64,000 bases of DNA from Gordonia amarae NBRC 15530 (GCF_000241345.1 NZ_BAED01000064.1:1-64000), one strand, 5' to 3'; shown: positions 26,208 through 35,453, counted from the first letter of the stretch. Notes: generated from the sequence alone by a model not told the origin. Numbers and translations are program-made.

Positions 26208-28724
26208 ATGACATCCGGCGTTCCCGACGGCAATCTCGACGTTCTTCTCCGGTGGTCGCGCACCGCCGCCGACCAGGGTCTGGCGGTGCCCGCCTCGGCG
26301 CGGCTGGTGGAGATCTCCCGCAGTCCCGCCAACTGGTGGGCGACCACCACCGATCGGGTGGAACTGGCCTGGCGCCCCACCGTCGACCACCTGTTCCACC
26401 AGGTGCGTCTCGGGGTGGTGCCCGCGGCCGCCGTCGAATTCCTTCCCGACGCGCTGCGCACCCCGCCGGGCGTGCCGCGGGCCCCGGTCACCGCACCCGT
26501 GCGCGCCGCCCGGCCGGAGCCGGCGCCGGGTCCGGAGCGACCGGCCGAGACCCCCACGCGGGAGACCCCGACGGCCGAGCTGCCGGCTGATCCCGAACCG
26601 CCTGCCCCCGAACCGGTTCCGGACCGGGCGACGCTGATCTTCCAGGCGCTCATCGAGTGGCGGTCCGCGCAGATCGCCGCCGGTGTGGACGGTGCGGAGG
26701 CGATCAAGGACATCACCCTGCGCAACCTGGTCAAGTACAACCAGACCGGCGAGGACGTGATCCGGGTGAAACTGCCCGGCCAGGCCAAGGGTCTCGCCTC
26801 CGACATCGCGGCGGTGTTCGCCCGCTTCGGCGAGAACACCCGAGTTCAGGATGTCGCGGCCCGGCAAGCCCCAGTCCAGAAGGCGCCGGTCCAGAAGACG
26901 CCGGCGCAGGAGGCTCCGGTACCGGTGACCCCGGCCGGGCAGATCCCGGCCGCACCGCCGACACCGCCGGTACCGGCACCGAAGGCCCCCGAGAGGGCCG
27001 CCCCGCAACCGGGCGCGACCTTGAACCTGACGCACGCGGACTTCTGCGACTACGACTACCCGGAGACCGACGTCGAACCGGGCCGCATCACCCTCACCCC
27101 GGACGCCGACGGTGTCGCGCTGTCGTGGGATCCGTGGCCGGCGGCGCACGGCGAGGTGGTGGTGTACCGGGTGGTGTCGGCCGACGGTTCCGGGGCCACG
27201 CCGCCGTCGATCTACCGGCCAGAGGCCGGTGAGCTCCTCGCCGCCACCACGGCGACGAGTATCGCCGACGGCCGGTTCCTCAGTTCGGCCGTCCGGCTGT
27301 TCGAGGTGTGGTGTCATGTCGGCCCCGACGTGGCGTCGGCGTGCGCGCGCCAGCCGGTCCGCTGGGCGGTCGGTCACGAGGTCAGCCCCGTCGACTCGAT
27401 GACGCTCACCGAGGACGGCGGCCGGATCATCGGCCGGTGGACGGTGTTCCCGGGAACCCGTGCGGTGCAGGTATTCCGGATCCCGCTCGACGGCGCCGGA
27501 CCGGCCACCGGCAATCCGCGCAACCAGATCTGCGTCGGTCAGCCCAACCTGACGGGCTTCGTCGACGCCGACGCCGCGCGTGGCCGCCGGTTCCTGTACC
27601 GGGCGGTCGCCGAGGTCGATCTGGCCGGCACGGTGCGGCTGTCGCGGCCCCGGCAGCTGGAAATCCTTGTCCCGGTGGAGCTCACCCCCATCGCCGATCT
27701 GCACGTGGAGATGGGTGAGGACCGCAGTACCTTTGGATTGCAGTGGACCACACCGGATTCGGGGCAGAGTGTACGGATCTACCGCTTCCCGGCCGAACCC
27801 ACCGCCGGCCTGGACAGCGAGGACCGCGACGAATCGGTCATCGTCGCGGAGGGATTCACCGACGAGAACCTGATCAAGGATCCGATCGTCGCGCTCGACC
27901 CGGTCCGTTCGCAGATGATCGGGGTCATCTGGCCGCCCAACTGGGAACGCGCCTACATCACCCCGGTCACGGTGTCCGGGGACCGGGTGCGGGTGGGCAC
28001 CACCAGGGTGCACACCAGACCCCTTGCGGCGGTGGTTGAACCGCGGATCATCGAGCGGTATCACACCCAGCTCGCCACGTTCGGCTGGCCCGCGGGAGCC
28101 GCTGCCGTGCAGGCCTTCGTCGGCTCGATGTCGCTGTCGCCGGAGCAGGTGTGCGCGCAGCATCCCGCCGCGGAGATCACCAAGCAGGTGCACGAGCGTG
28201 ACGGTGCGCTCACCTTCCGGCCGCGGCTGCTGCACTGGTCCGGATGTCAGGTATGCCTTGTGCCGGTGGCCTATTCGCGGGGCGAGACGATCCGCGGTGA
28301 GATCACCTCGCTGGCCTATCCGGGTCTGGAACGGTTGCGCTACTGGTTCGAGGCGGTGGCGCCCGGATCGTACCGGGTGCGGCTGTTCCTGCAGGCGGAG
28401 AACGACATCCAGGATCCACCCCCGCTGGTCCTGGTACGCAATGAGGCGCGGCTTCCGCTCGAACCGCATGACGGGCAACCGGTCCTGTTCGACTCGGCGG
28501 CCGGATCGGTGCCGCACTGCCGGATCGACGGCATGCTCAAGGCAGGCCGCGCCGTCGCCACCGAGTGGACCTTCGACACGAGCAGGCTGCGTGGCTACCT
28601 GCGGGTGTTCGCCACCGACACCCGCCGCACCCGTGCCGTCGCGATCTTCGATCCCCCGATGCGGTACCTGTTCATCCCGGACCGCGCACCGGAGCCGCGC
28701 CCGGCACCGGAGATGCCGAGGTAG
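26208..28724 (+). CDS. Large multi-domain protein with FnIII-like repeats, function unknown
   Basis: 838 residues. Residues 1-85 form a compact N-terminal domain. Residues 85-130 and 215-265 are Pro/Ala/Glu linkers, the second with QKAPVQK-type repeats, around a helical domain at 140-215. From about 285 on there are successive beta-sandwich units with fibronectin-III-like signatures (GVALSWDPWPAAHGEVVVYRV, then GRIIGRWTVFPGTRAVQVFRI). There is no signal peptide or TM span, so it is cytoplasmic, unusual for FnIII-like repeats in bacteria. The ATG begins one base after the previous stop. Likely a scaffold linking the GAP1 and tubulin-like proteins (inference). Confidence 0.72.
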   Translation: MTSGVPDGNLDVLLRWSRTAADQGLAVPASARLVEISRSPANWWATTTDRVELAWRPTVDHLFHQVRLGVVPAAAVEFLPDALRTPPGVPRAPVTAPVRAARPEPAPGPERPAETPTRETPTAELPADPEPPAPEPVPDRATLIFQALIEWRSAQIAAGVDGAEAIKDITLRNLVKYNQTGEDVIRVKLPGQAKGLASDIAAVFARFGENTRVQDVAARQAPVQKAPVQKTPAQEAPVPVTPAGQIPAAPPTPPVPAPKAPERAAPQPGATLNLTHADFCDYDYPETDVEPGRITLTPDADGVALSWDPWPAAHGEVVVYRVVSADGSGATPPSIYRPEAGELLAATTATSIADGRFLSSAVRLFEVWCHVGPDVASACARQPVRWAVGHEVSPVDSMTLTEDGGRIIGRWTVFPGTRAVQVFRIPLDGAGPATGNPRNQICVGQPNLTGFVDADAARGRRFLYRAVAEVDLAGTVRLSRPRQLEILVPVELTPIADLHVEMGEDRSTFGLQWTTPDSGQSVRIYRFPAEPTAGLDSEDRDESVIVAEGFTDENLIKDPIVALDPVRSQMIGVIWPPNWERAYITPVTVSGDRVRVGTTRVHTRPLAAVVEPRIIERYHTQLATFGWPAGAAAVQAFVGSMSLSPEQVCAQHPAAEITKQVHERDGALTFRPRLLHWSGCQVCLVPVAYSRGETIRGEITSLAYPGLERLRYWFEAVAPGSYRVRLFLQAENDIQDPPPLVLVRNEARLPLEPHDGQPVLFDSAAGSVPHCRIDGMLKAGRAVATEWTFDTSRLRGYLRVFATDTRRTRAVAIFDPPMRYLFIPDRAPEPRPAPEMPR

Positions 28725-28731
28725 CGCCGCC

Positions 28732-31437
28732 ATGGACCTGACGAAATCCCCGGCCGCCACCTCGCCCGCCGCGAGCAGGGTTACGGGCACCACACCGAAG
28801 GCTCCCGCCGCGCTGACCTACACCAGTTTCGACGACGGCACCGGCCCCGGCGGCTGGCAGATCAAACAGGTCGCCGGGCAGCTGTCCCAGGCCGAGCAGG
28901 ACGGGCTGGTCAAACGCATCGCCACCGCCTTCGACCTCGAGCCGCGGCTGCCGCAGTTCCCCGGTAAGACCCAGATCGCGGGCCGCCCAAGGCGATTGAG
29001 CTATCTGTGTGTCGACGACGGGGCGGGCGCCTACTGGCACACCGTCGACGCGGGCCGCGACGCCTCGGGCCGGCCCGGCAACGTGTTCGCGCATGTGGCG
29101 GTCGATCGCCGTCCGCTCGCCGCCCGCGCCGACCGGCCGATCGTCCGCTGGGGTTCGGCGGATTGGCTTGTCCCGTTCGGGCCCGCGAACGTCGCCGCGG
29201 CCACCCTGCCCGGTCCGGAGCTGCCGCGGCCCAACCCCGGCATCAACGTGGTCTCGGCGGTCGAGTTCCTGCTCGGCCGTGACATCGACCGGCAGGGAGT
29301 GTTCCGGGTACTGCTCGACGCCGTCGTGCACGCGATCTCGGGCGGGCCCCCGGTGGTGCTGCTGACCGGCGAGCACGACGTGTCGGCGCAGTGGATCGCG
29401 GCGGTGAGTTTCTTTCTGCCGCTTCAGGTGGCGCAGGGATTCTCGTGGACCACCCACGACCGCCCCGACTACGCCGAACTCGACATCAGCCGCGGGATGC
29501 ACCTGATCGCGATGCCCCGGGACGCCGCGCCGGAACCGGGCCGCCCGGCCGCGGCGCTGGTGATCGACGACGCCGAGGTGCCCGACCTCGGTGACCTCGG
29601 CGGGGCGCACCGGGTGACCCGTGGGCAGGTGCCCGCCGGGTTGCTGTCGGCGCTCGCCGAAGGGGTGCTGGCCGACGAGGAGACCGCGATCCGGGTGCTC
29701 GCGCGCTGCGAACAGGTCGCCGAGGAGTTCGCCGACGACACCTTGACCCCGTTGTGGCCGTTGGCGATCGCCGTCGAGGAGGACCCGGGCCTGGCCGAGT
29801 TCCACGCCGACGCCCTCAAGGCCATCGCCGACGAGGCGCCCGAGGGCGTGGACGGGGTGCCGTGGGCGGCGCAGCGCGTCGGCAAGGCGCGCAAGGTGTA
29901 TCCGCTGACGGCCGATCAGCTGCTGTCGAGGTTCATCGCCGCACACTCCGGGGGTGGGCCGGTGGAGACGCTCGGCACCCAGTTCCTGGCGGCGGCGGTG
30001 GCCGATCCGCGGTGGGTGAGCTGGGGGCCGGTGGGTTCGGTGCCGCGGGCGGCGGTCGCCGAACTGACCGCGCTGCGCCCCGTGCTCGACGAACGCATCG
30101 CCGCCCTCGTCGCGCGGCGGGGCACCGACGAACCGGCGGGCCTGCTGATCGAGGGGCTGCGGCTGGCCGAGCTGATCGATCGGGTGGCCCGGCGTGGAGA
30201 CGAATTCACCAGGATCACAGGCGAACTCGCGTCCGCATTGGATTCCGGGGGGCTGGCCGGTTTTTTCTGGGAGCCACCGGAACGCTGGCCGGGGAACTTC
30301 ACCCCGCAGCTCATCGGCCCCGACGTGCGGGCCCGCTACCTGCGCCCGATCCTGTCCCGGTACCGGCCCGACTACCTGCGGCTGATCCGGTTCACCGGCT
30401 GGTCCTGGATCTTCGAGGACACGCCCAGCGCGCAAGGTGGTGCCGCGCAGGCGATCCCGATTCCCGCCAATCCCACCGACGCCGACGCCTACCTGTATCC
30501 GTTCGCCGTCGCGCAGGTGCTCGGCGCCGCGGAGGCCGCGCACACCGATCGCTCCATTCGGCGTGAATGGGCCACGGCGGCAATCGAATTCGCGATCTCA
30601 TCGGACGGCTACAGCGATGAGGACTGCCGTGCCGTGATCTCCTCGATCGTCGACATCGAATGTCCCGACGTGGAGGATCTGCTCGACTGGTCCAGTCGCG
30701 AACCGGCCCGCACCGGCCCGGCGCTGCTGCGGGCCCCGGTACTCACCGGTCCGGTGGATCACCGGCTGTTCGCACAGGTCATCGCCGGTGACCGGGGACG
30801 CGGCCGCGATGCCGGGATGACCGACGGGACGGTCGCGGCCGCGGTGCTGCGCCACTGGCGTGACAACCCGAACGCGGCACCCCTGACCCGGGCCGAACTG
30901 CTTGCGGCGGTAGCGGTCTGCGTGCGCGAGGACGTCACGTCGGTGCCACGGTGCGCCCCCGACCTGGCGCAGACGATCTGCGCCGGATACGTGGTCGGGC
31001 AGCTCGCCGGTGAGTCGTGGGCCCCGCCGTCGGGAACGGCCGGCGACCCGGCCGCCACGCCGCTGCTGGGGGCGCTCACCCCGATCCGCAGGTACGTCTG
31101 GCAGTTCCTCAAGTACCTGAGCCAGCTTGGCATCGTCGACACGAATTGGCTGGTGGCGCAGGCGGTGCTGTCCCGCGTCGACGGAGAACCCCCGGTGCGC
31201 ACCCTGATGGATGTGCACGACCCGTCAACCTGGTCGGACCGGATTCTGAGTTCTCTCACCGCCGACGGATATCCGCTTCCCGGTTCGGAGACCGAGGTGC
31301 GGGACGCGGTCTGGCCGGCCCTCGCCCGCGGGGACGCCGCACGGGCGGAACGGTTCTTCGGCGAGTATCCGGGCGTCGCCAAGGACTGGCTCAAGAAGAT
31401 ACGGGTCGCATCACAGAACAGGAAGGACCCACGCTGA
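28732..31437 (+). CDS. GTPase-associated protein 1 (GAP1-N2/M type)
   Basis: 901 residues. The N-terminal LTYTSFDDGTGPGGWQIK with later YLCVDDGAGAYWHT and RPGNVFAHV are hallmarks, as I recall them, of the GAP1-N2 domain described in GTPase-centred conflict systems. A long helical middle and C-terminal region would be GAP1-M and GAP1-C. It has no TM span. Its stop overlaps the ATG of the vWA gene, and the GTPase follows one gene later, which is the expected partner. It presumably regulates or transduces the GTPase state. Domain naming is from memory of the family; a profile search would settle the boundaries. Confidence 0.78.
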   Translation: MDLTKSPAATSPAASRVTGTTPKAPAALTYTSFDDGTGPGGWQIKQVAGQLSQAEQDGLVKRIATAFDLEPRLPQFPGKTQIAGRPRRLSYLCVDDGAGAYWHTVDAGRDASGRPGNVFAHVAVDRRPLAARADRPIVRWGSADWLVPFGPANVAAATLPGPELPRPNPGINVVSAVEFLLGRDIDRQGVFRVLLDAVVHAISGGPPVVLLTGEHDVSAQWIAAVSFFLPLQVAQGFSWTTHDRPDYAELDISRGMHLIAMPRDAAPEPGRPAAALVIDDAEVPDLGDLGGAHRVTRGQVPAGLLSALAEGVLADEETAIRVLARCEQVAEEFADDTLTPLWPLAIAVEEDPGLAEFHADALKAIADEAPEGVDGVPWAAQRVGKARKVYPLTADQLLSRFIAAHSGGGPVETLGTQFLAAAVADPRWVSWGPVGSVPRAAVAELTALRPVLDERIAALVARRGTDEPAGLLIEGLRLAELIDRVARRGDEFTRITGELASALDSGGLAGFFWEPPERWPGNFTPQLIGPDVRARYLRPILSRYRPDYLRLIRFTGWSWIFEDTPSAQGGAAQAIPIPANPTDADAYLYPFAVAQVLGAAEAAHTDRSIRREWATAAIEFAISSDGYSDEDCRAVISSIVDIECPDVEDLLDWSSREPARTGPALLRAPVLTGPVDHRLFAQVIAGDRGRGRDAGMTDGTVAAAVLRHWRDNPNAAPLTRAELLAAVAVCVREDVTSVPRCAPDLAQTICAGYVVGQLAGESWAPPSGTAGDPAATPLLGALTPIRRYVWQFLKYLSQLGIVDTNWLVAQAVLSRVDGEPPVRTLMDVHDPSTWSDRILSSLTADGYPLPGSETEVRDAVWPALARGDAARAERFFGEYPGVAKDWLKKIRVASQNRKDPR

Positions 31438-32471
31438 TGGCCACTTTTGTACTCGACGGCAAGGCCTCGGCGGAGCTGCCGCGCAGGCCGATCGCCGTCT
31501 CGCTGACTGTCGCCGGACCCGCCGGCGGCGCACGGCTGCTGGCCGAGGGCCGCGGCGGACGTCAGGTCCGGGTGGTCCAGCACACCGGCAGCCTGCTGAT
31601 CCTGCCGCGCGTCGACGAGGAGACCACCGTCTCCGCCGTGCCCGACGGCCGCGACCGCTTCGGGCAGGGGACCGTCCTGCACGTGACCCTCGGCCCGGAC
31701 GATCCTTCCGACCTGGGCGCCGACGTCATCCAGCTGACCCCGCGCGACGTGTCGGGGCTGAGCTTCATCGAACTGGCCACCCTCGTGCCCGTCGACGCCG
31801 GCACCGTCGGCGTGACCACGAAACTCGCCGTGCCCGACGCCCCGCTGCCGCCGGTCGCGGCGCACGCGCGGGTCGCATGCCGGGGGGTGCTGCACCGCGA
31901 CCAGGTGGACGAGGCCGACCGGGTGCGTGTCGGCTGCGTCGTCGACACGTCGGTGTCGATGGCGCCGCTGTTCGCCTCCGGCACGGTCGCCGCCGCCGGT
32001 GACATCGTGGCCGGGCTCGCCGCGGTGCTCTCCGGTGGGGAAGACGTCGAGCTGGCCGCGCCGGGACCGTCGGGTGCCGACCGGGCAGCGTACAGCGCAA
32101 GCGAACTCGGCGATCACCTCCGGCAATCCCCGGTCGCGGGGTTCGGCTACGCGGTGGACCTGAACCCGGCTGTCGGCCCGCACGACCGTGTCGTCGGAGG
32201 AGTTGCCGTCGGGCCGTCGCTGACGGTGGTGATCACCGACGGCCGCGGCGTGGTGGAATTCGCCGAAGGGGTTGTCGCGCTGGTGCTCTCACACTCGGCG
32301 TCGGTGTCCTCCGGGCCCGGGTTCGCCGGTGCCGTCTGCCCGCTTCCGCCGCCTGGCGTGGGTGGCCGCGACTTCCTGGCCGGGCAGCCGCAACTCGTCT
32401 CGCGGGTGGTCGCCGACCTCCTGGCCGCCTCCGGACGGGCCGGGGCGGGCCTCGCGGGGGCCGCCCGATGA
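31437..32471 (+). CDS. vWA-fold protein with TerD-like N-terminus
   Basis: 344 residues. The first 150 or so are a beta-rich domain reminiscent of TerD-type sandwiches (VSLTVAGPAGGARLL, IQLTPRDVSGLSFIELATLVP). The MIDAS D170-T-S172-V-S174 in VGCVVDTSVSMAPL begins a vWA fold with a late acidic strand TVVITDGRG. No signal or TM, so this is a cytoplasmic counterpart to the exported vWA protein encoded upstream. Both ends are coupled by overlaps (TGATG, ATGA) to the GAP1 and GTPase genes. Likely an adaptor that binds the GTPase complex in a metal-dependent way (inference). Confidence 0.78.
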   Translation: MATFVLDGKASAELPRRPIAVSLTVAGPAGGARLLAEGRGGRQVRVVQHTGSLLILPRVDEETTVSAVPDGRDRFGQGTVLHVTLGPDDPSDLGADVIQLTPRDVSGLSFIELATLVPVDAGTVGVTTKLAVPDAPLPPVAAHARVACRGVLHRDQVDEADRVRVGCVVDTSVSMAPLFASGTVAAAGDIVAGLAAVLSGGEDVELAAPGPSGADRAAYSASELGDHLRQSPVAGFGYAVDLNPAVGPHDRVVGGVAVGPSLTVVITDGRGVVEFAEGVVALVLSHSASVSSGPGFAGAVCPLPPPGVGGRDFLAGQPQLVSRVVADLLAASGRAGAGLAGAAR

Positions 32472-33610
32472 CCAAGTGCCCGCGCTGCTTCCACGACCTG
32501 CCCGACGACGAGTTCGCCTGGTACGACAGTGCCGACACCCGCGTCGAACTCAACCAGGTGGCCTCCCGGTACGCCGGTGGCGATGTGCACACCCGATCGG
32601 TGCACACCGTGCTGCGCCCGCCGGACGCCGACCACACGTGGTCGCCGGTGCCCGAGGATGTCGCCCACCACGTCGAGGTATGCCCGCTCTGCCACTACGA
32701 CCTGCCCGGCAACTGGCGCTGGGGGGATGCCACCTGCATCGCGATGGCCGGGGCGCGCTACACCGGCAAGACCGTGTACATCGCGGTCCTGATCAAACAG
32801 CTCAAGAAGTTCCTGGAGGCCGCCGACACCGAGGTCACCCCCGCCGACATGGTGACCGAGCGCACCTACGCCGCCAACTACGAGCGGCCGCTGTTCGAGC
32901 AGCGCGGTATTGCCGCGGCCACCCCGGCAGCGGCCGTCGCCGCCCATCAGCCGCCGCTCATCTTCAACATCGGATTCTGGGGCGAGAGGCAGCATTTCCT
33001 CGTCATCCGCGACGTGGCGGGCGAGGATCTGGAGAACGCGGAGACGAGCGGGCCGTCGTGGGAGTTCTTCGGCCTGGCGCACGCCGTGCTGTTCCTGTTC
33101 GACCCGCTGCGGGTCCGCGACATCTCCGATCAGCTCCTCGACCTGGTGCCGCCCACCAATCTCATCGGCGGCGACCCTGGCGACGTGCTGCGCAAAGTGA
33201 TGTCGCTGATCGGTCGCGGCAACCCGCGTATCGGCCTCGTGTTGTCCAAATTTGATGCGCTGCAAGCACTGTCGCGGGTGGAGCAGAGTTCTTGGGGGCG
33301 GGTGATGGCCAACCCGGGCGCGGCGTTCAACCGCGATCCCGGACTTGTCGCCGCCGAGTACGACGAGGACGACGGCACCTTGCTGCACTGTGAGGTGGTG
33401 AGCCTGCTGCAACGCCTGCACGCCGGCCCGATGCTGCGGACCCTGCGCAACCCGGTCACCGGCCAGTACTACGAGAACCGGTTCTTCGCGGTGTCGGCGC
33501 TCGGGATGCCGCCGGTGGGGGAGAAGCTGCACCGCAGCGGCATCTCACCGTTCCGCTGCCTGGACCCGATCCGCTGGGTGCTGGCCGAGCGCGGGGTATC
33601 GCAGACATGA
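32468..33610 (+). CDS. Zinc-ribbon P-loop GTPase of a GAP1 system
   Basis: 380 residues. The zinc ribbon has Cys4/Cys7 and Cys72/Cys75. The P-loop is G95-ARYT-GKT102, switch II is VIRDVAGED (DxxG) near 181, and the base-specificity motif is SKFD near 257, a variant of NKxD with Lys and Asp kept. A long insert between the ribbon halves and the P-loop is unlike Ras or translation GTPases; it fits the TRAFAC-like or double-GTPase types found with GAP1. Cytoplasmic. This is the probable switch of the operon, controlled by or controlling the GAP1 protein. Start ATG overlaps the preceding stop. Confidence 0.82.
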   Translation: MTKCPRCFHDLPDDEFAWYDSADTRVELNQVASRYAGGDVHTRSVHTVLRPPDADHTWSPVPEDVAHHVEVCPLCHYDLPGNWRWGDATCIAMAGARYTGKTVYIAVLIKQLKKFLEAADTEVTPADMVTERTYAANYERPLFEQRGIAAATPAAAVAAHQPPLIFNIGFWGERQHFLVIRDVAGEDLENAETSGPSWEFFGLAHAVLFLFDPLRVRDISDQLLDLVPPTNLIGGDPGDVLRKVMSLIGRGNPRIGLVLSKFDALQALSRVEQSSWGRVMANPGAAFNRDPGLVAAEYDEDDGTLLHCEVVSLLQRLHAGPMLRTLRNPVTGQYYENRFFAVSALGMPPVGEKLHRSGISPFRCLDPIRWVLAERGVSQT

Positions 33611-33635
33611 ACGACAGGCCGGGGAAGGCGAACGC

Positions 33636-34160
33636 ATGGCGATAGATATGACCAGGAACCGGACGAAGAAGGCCGGTGGCGGACACGCAAGGGTCACTGT
33701 CACCGTCGTGGTCAACGAGACCGCCTCGCTCGGATACGACATCGACATGTCGGGTTATGCGCTTGACCGTGCGGGCACCGTCCTCTCAGACAAGCACTTC
33801 GTCTACTTCAACAACGTCACCACTCCCGACGGTACGGTCAGCTATCGCAAACAGGGGCCCGAGCAGACGCTGGTGATCGACCTCGCCACGATCGACCCCG
33901 AGGTCGCTCAGGTCGCGGTCGCGGTCACCGTATATGGCGCCGCGGTGGGTTTCGGCCGGGTTCCGGGGGCGCGGATCACCGTGCGTCGGGACGGAGACGT
34001 GGTCGCCGACTACGACCTCACCGCAGGACTGCCCAACACCAGCTCGGTGGTCTATGGGCGGCTCGCACGGGAATCGGGTGCGTGGAAGTTCTGGGCGGAG
34101 GGCACCGCGTACCCCGACCTCGTCGCCACCGTCTCCAGCTTCGGCGTCACCACCTCCTGA
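33636..34160 (+). CDS. TerD-like protein lacking the calcium motif
   Basis: 174 residues. TerD-fold landmarks are present: VLSDKHFVYFNN, then TSSVVYGRLARESGAWKFWAEG near the C-terminus. The GDNxTGxGDGDDE calcium site of classical TerD is replaced by TTPDGTVSYRKQGPEQ, with the acidic run gone. It is the last gene of the twelve-gene operon, 25 bp after the GTPase gene, and is followed by a strong hairpin. A non-metal-binding TerD would suit a structural or antagonist role beside the intact TerD encoded at 35507-36082 (inference). Confidence 0.8.
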   Translation: MAIDMTRNRTKKAGGGHARVTVTVVVNETASLGYDIDMSGYALDRAGTVLSDKHFVYFNNVTTPDGTVSYRKQGPEQTLVIDLATIDPEVAQVAVAVTVYGAAVGFGRVPGARITVRRDGDVVADYDLTAGLPNTSSVVYGRLARESGAWKFWAEGTAYPDLVATVSSFGVTTS

Positions 34161-34180
34161 CCTCGCCAGGCCTGGGACGA

Positions 34181-34216
34181 CAAATCCCGCCCGGATAACC
34201 ACCCGGGCGGGATTTG
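34181..34216. terminator. Bidirectional hairpin between operon end and terC-like gene
   Basis: Perfect 14-bp stem CAAATCCCGCCCGG (34181-34194) / CCGGGCGGGATTTG (34203-34216) with an 8-base loop. It lies between convergent stops at 34160 and 34231. There is no long T-tract, as is common for actinobacterial terminators. Confidence 0.7.
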
Positions 34217-34230
34217 CGCGATCAGAGGGG

Positions 34231-35355
34231 TCAGGCTGCCGTGAGTTCCTTGGCCTGCTCGTTGCGACGGCGGATGATGCTGGACACCAGCGCCGCGCCG
34301 ATGAGCACCACGCCGATGAGGCCGGTGACGACCTCGGGCACGTGGGTGCCGATGGAGTACAGCAAGATCAGCGCCAGCGCACCGATCGCCCAGTGCGCGC
34401 CGTGTTCGAGGTACACGTACTCCGACAGGGTGCCCTGGCGGACCAGGTACACCGTCAGCGAACGCACGAACATGGCTCCGATGAGGCCGAGGCCCAGGGC
34501 GATGATGATCGGGTCGGCGGTGATGGCGAACGCGCCGATCACACCGTCGAACGAGAACGACGCGTCGAGCACCTCAAGGTAGAGGAACAGGAAGAAGCCC
34601 GCCTTGCCTGCCGCCTTGGCCAGGTCACTCGGACCGGTGCGGCCGTTGCCGGCCGTCTCGGCACCTTCTTCGGCCTCGTCGTCCTGTTCGAACTCCTCGG
34701 TGTGGAACAGTTCACCGAGGCCGTTGACGACGATGTAGGTGATCAGGCCGAGGGCACCGGCCACCATGACGGTGGCGCGCTTGTCGTCGGGCGCGATCCA
34801 CTCGGCGGTGATGACCAGCAGACCGATCGCGATGACCACCTCGAGCTGGTCGAGCTTACCGATCCGCTCCAGCGGACGTTCGATCCAGCTGAGCCAGGTG
34901 AGCTCTTTCTCCTCCAGCACGAAGCCGAGGAACAGCATCAGCAGGAACATGCCGCCGAACGCCGCGATCTGCGGGTGCGCGTCGGTGATGATCGTCTCGT
35001 AGCTCGGCGAGCCGTCGGCGAAGTGCTCGGCGCCGTTTGCCGGCGGGTTGAGGGCCAGGTCGAGGGCGTCGACGGGGTTGAGTCCGGCGGTGAGCCACAC
35101 GATGGCCAGCGGGAACACCAGGCGCATGCCGAACACGGCGATGAGCACGCCGACGGTGAGGAAGATCTTTTGCCAGAACTCGCTCATCCGCCGCAGCACG
35201 GTGGCGTTGATGACGGCGTTGTCGAAGGACAGGCTGACCTCGAGGATGCCGAGGATCAGGGTGAGGAGAACAGCCTCTGTTCCGCCGTAGAAGAACGCGA
35301 CGACCAGCGAGATGATCGTGATGACGAAGGAGAGACCGAATATTCGGAGAACCAC
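34231..35355 (-). CDS. TerC-family integral membrane protein (DUF475)
   Basis: 374 residues with about nine TM helices. The pattern LTLILGILEVSLSFDNAVINATVL and the later VLDASFSFDGVIGAFAIT carry the paired Asp/Asn residues in membrane helices that mark TerC and its DUF475 relatives. TerC proteins are linked to tellurite resistance and manganese or calcium handling at the membrane during stress. A charged loop (EEFEQDDEAEEGAE) lies between the two halves. GTG start at 35355, weak ribosome site. It follows terD on the same strand but a strong hairpin separates them. Confidence 0.85.
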   Translation of the reverse strand: MVLRIFGLSFVITIISLVVAFFYGGTEAVLLTLILGILEVSLSFDNAVINATVLRRMSEFWQKIFLTVGVLIAVFGMRLVFPLAIVWLTAGLNPVDALDLALNPPANGAEHFADGSPSYETIITDAHPQIAAFGGMFLLMLFLGFVLEEKELTWLSWIERPLERIGKLDQLEVVIAIGLLVITAEWIAPDDKRATVMVAGALGLITYIVVNGLGELFHTEEFEQDDEAEEGAETAGNGRTGPSDLAKAAGKAGFFLFLYLEVLDASFSFDGVIGAFAITADPIIIALGLGLIGAMFVRSLTVYLVRQGTLSEYVYLEHGAHWAIGALALILLYSIGTHVPEVVTGLIGVVLIGAALVSSIIRRRNEQAKELTAA

Positions 35356-35453
35356 GAGAGTTCGGGGTGCCTTTCATGCGGGCAGTGGAGATGCGCGGGC
35401 AGATGAATTGTCCGCAACGCTGCGGAGTCGGGGTCCGACTGGGCAGAACCCGC

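Noticed and set aside
28024..28731. N-terminal extension of the GAP1 open frame
   Set aside because: Overlaps the upstream gene by 700 bp in another frame; GAP1-like sequence begins only after ATG 28732.
26139..28793. 884-codon minus-strand open frame
   Set aside because: Arg/Gly/His-rich shadow; the opposite frame is coupled at both ends to operon neighbours.
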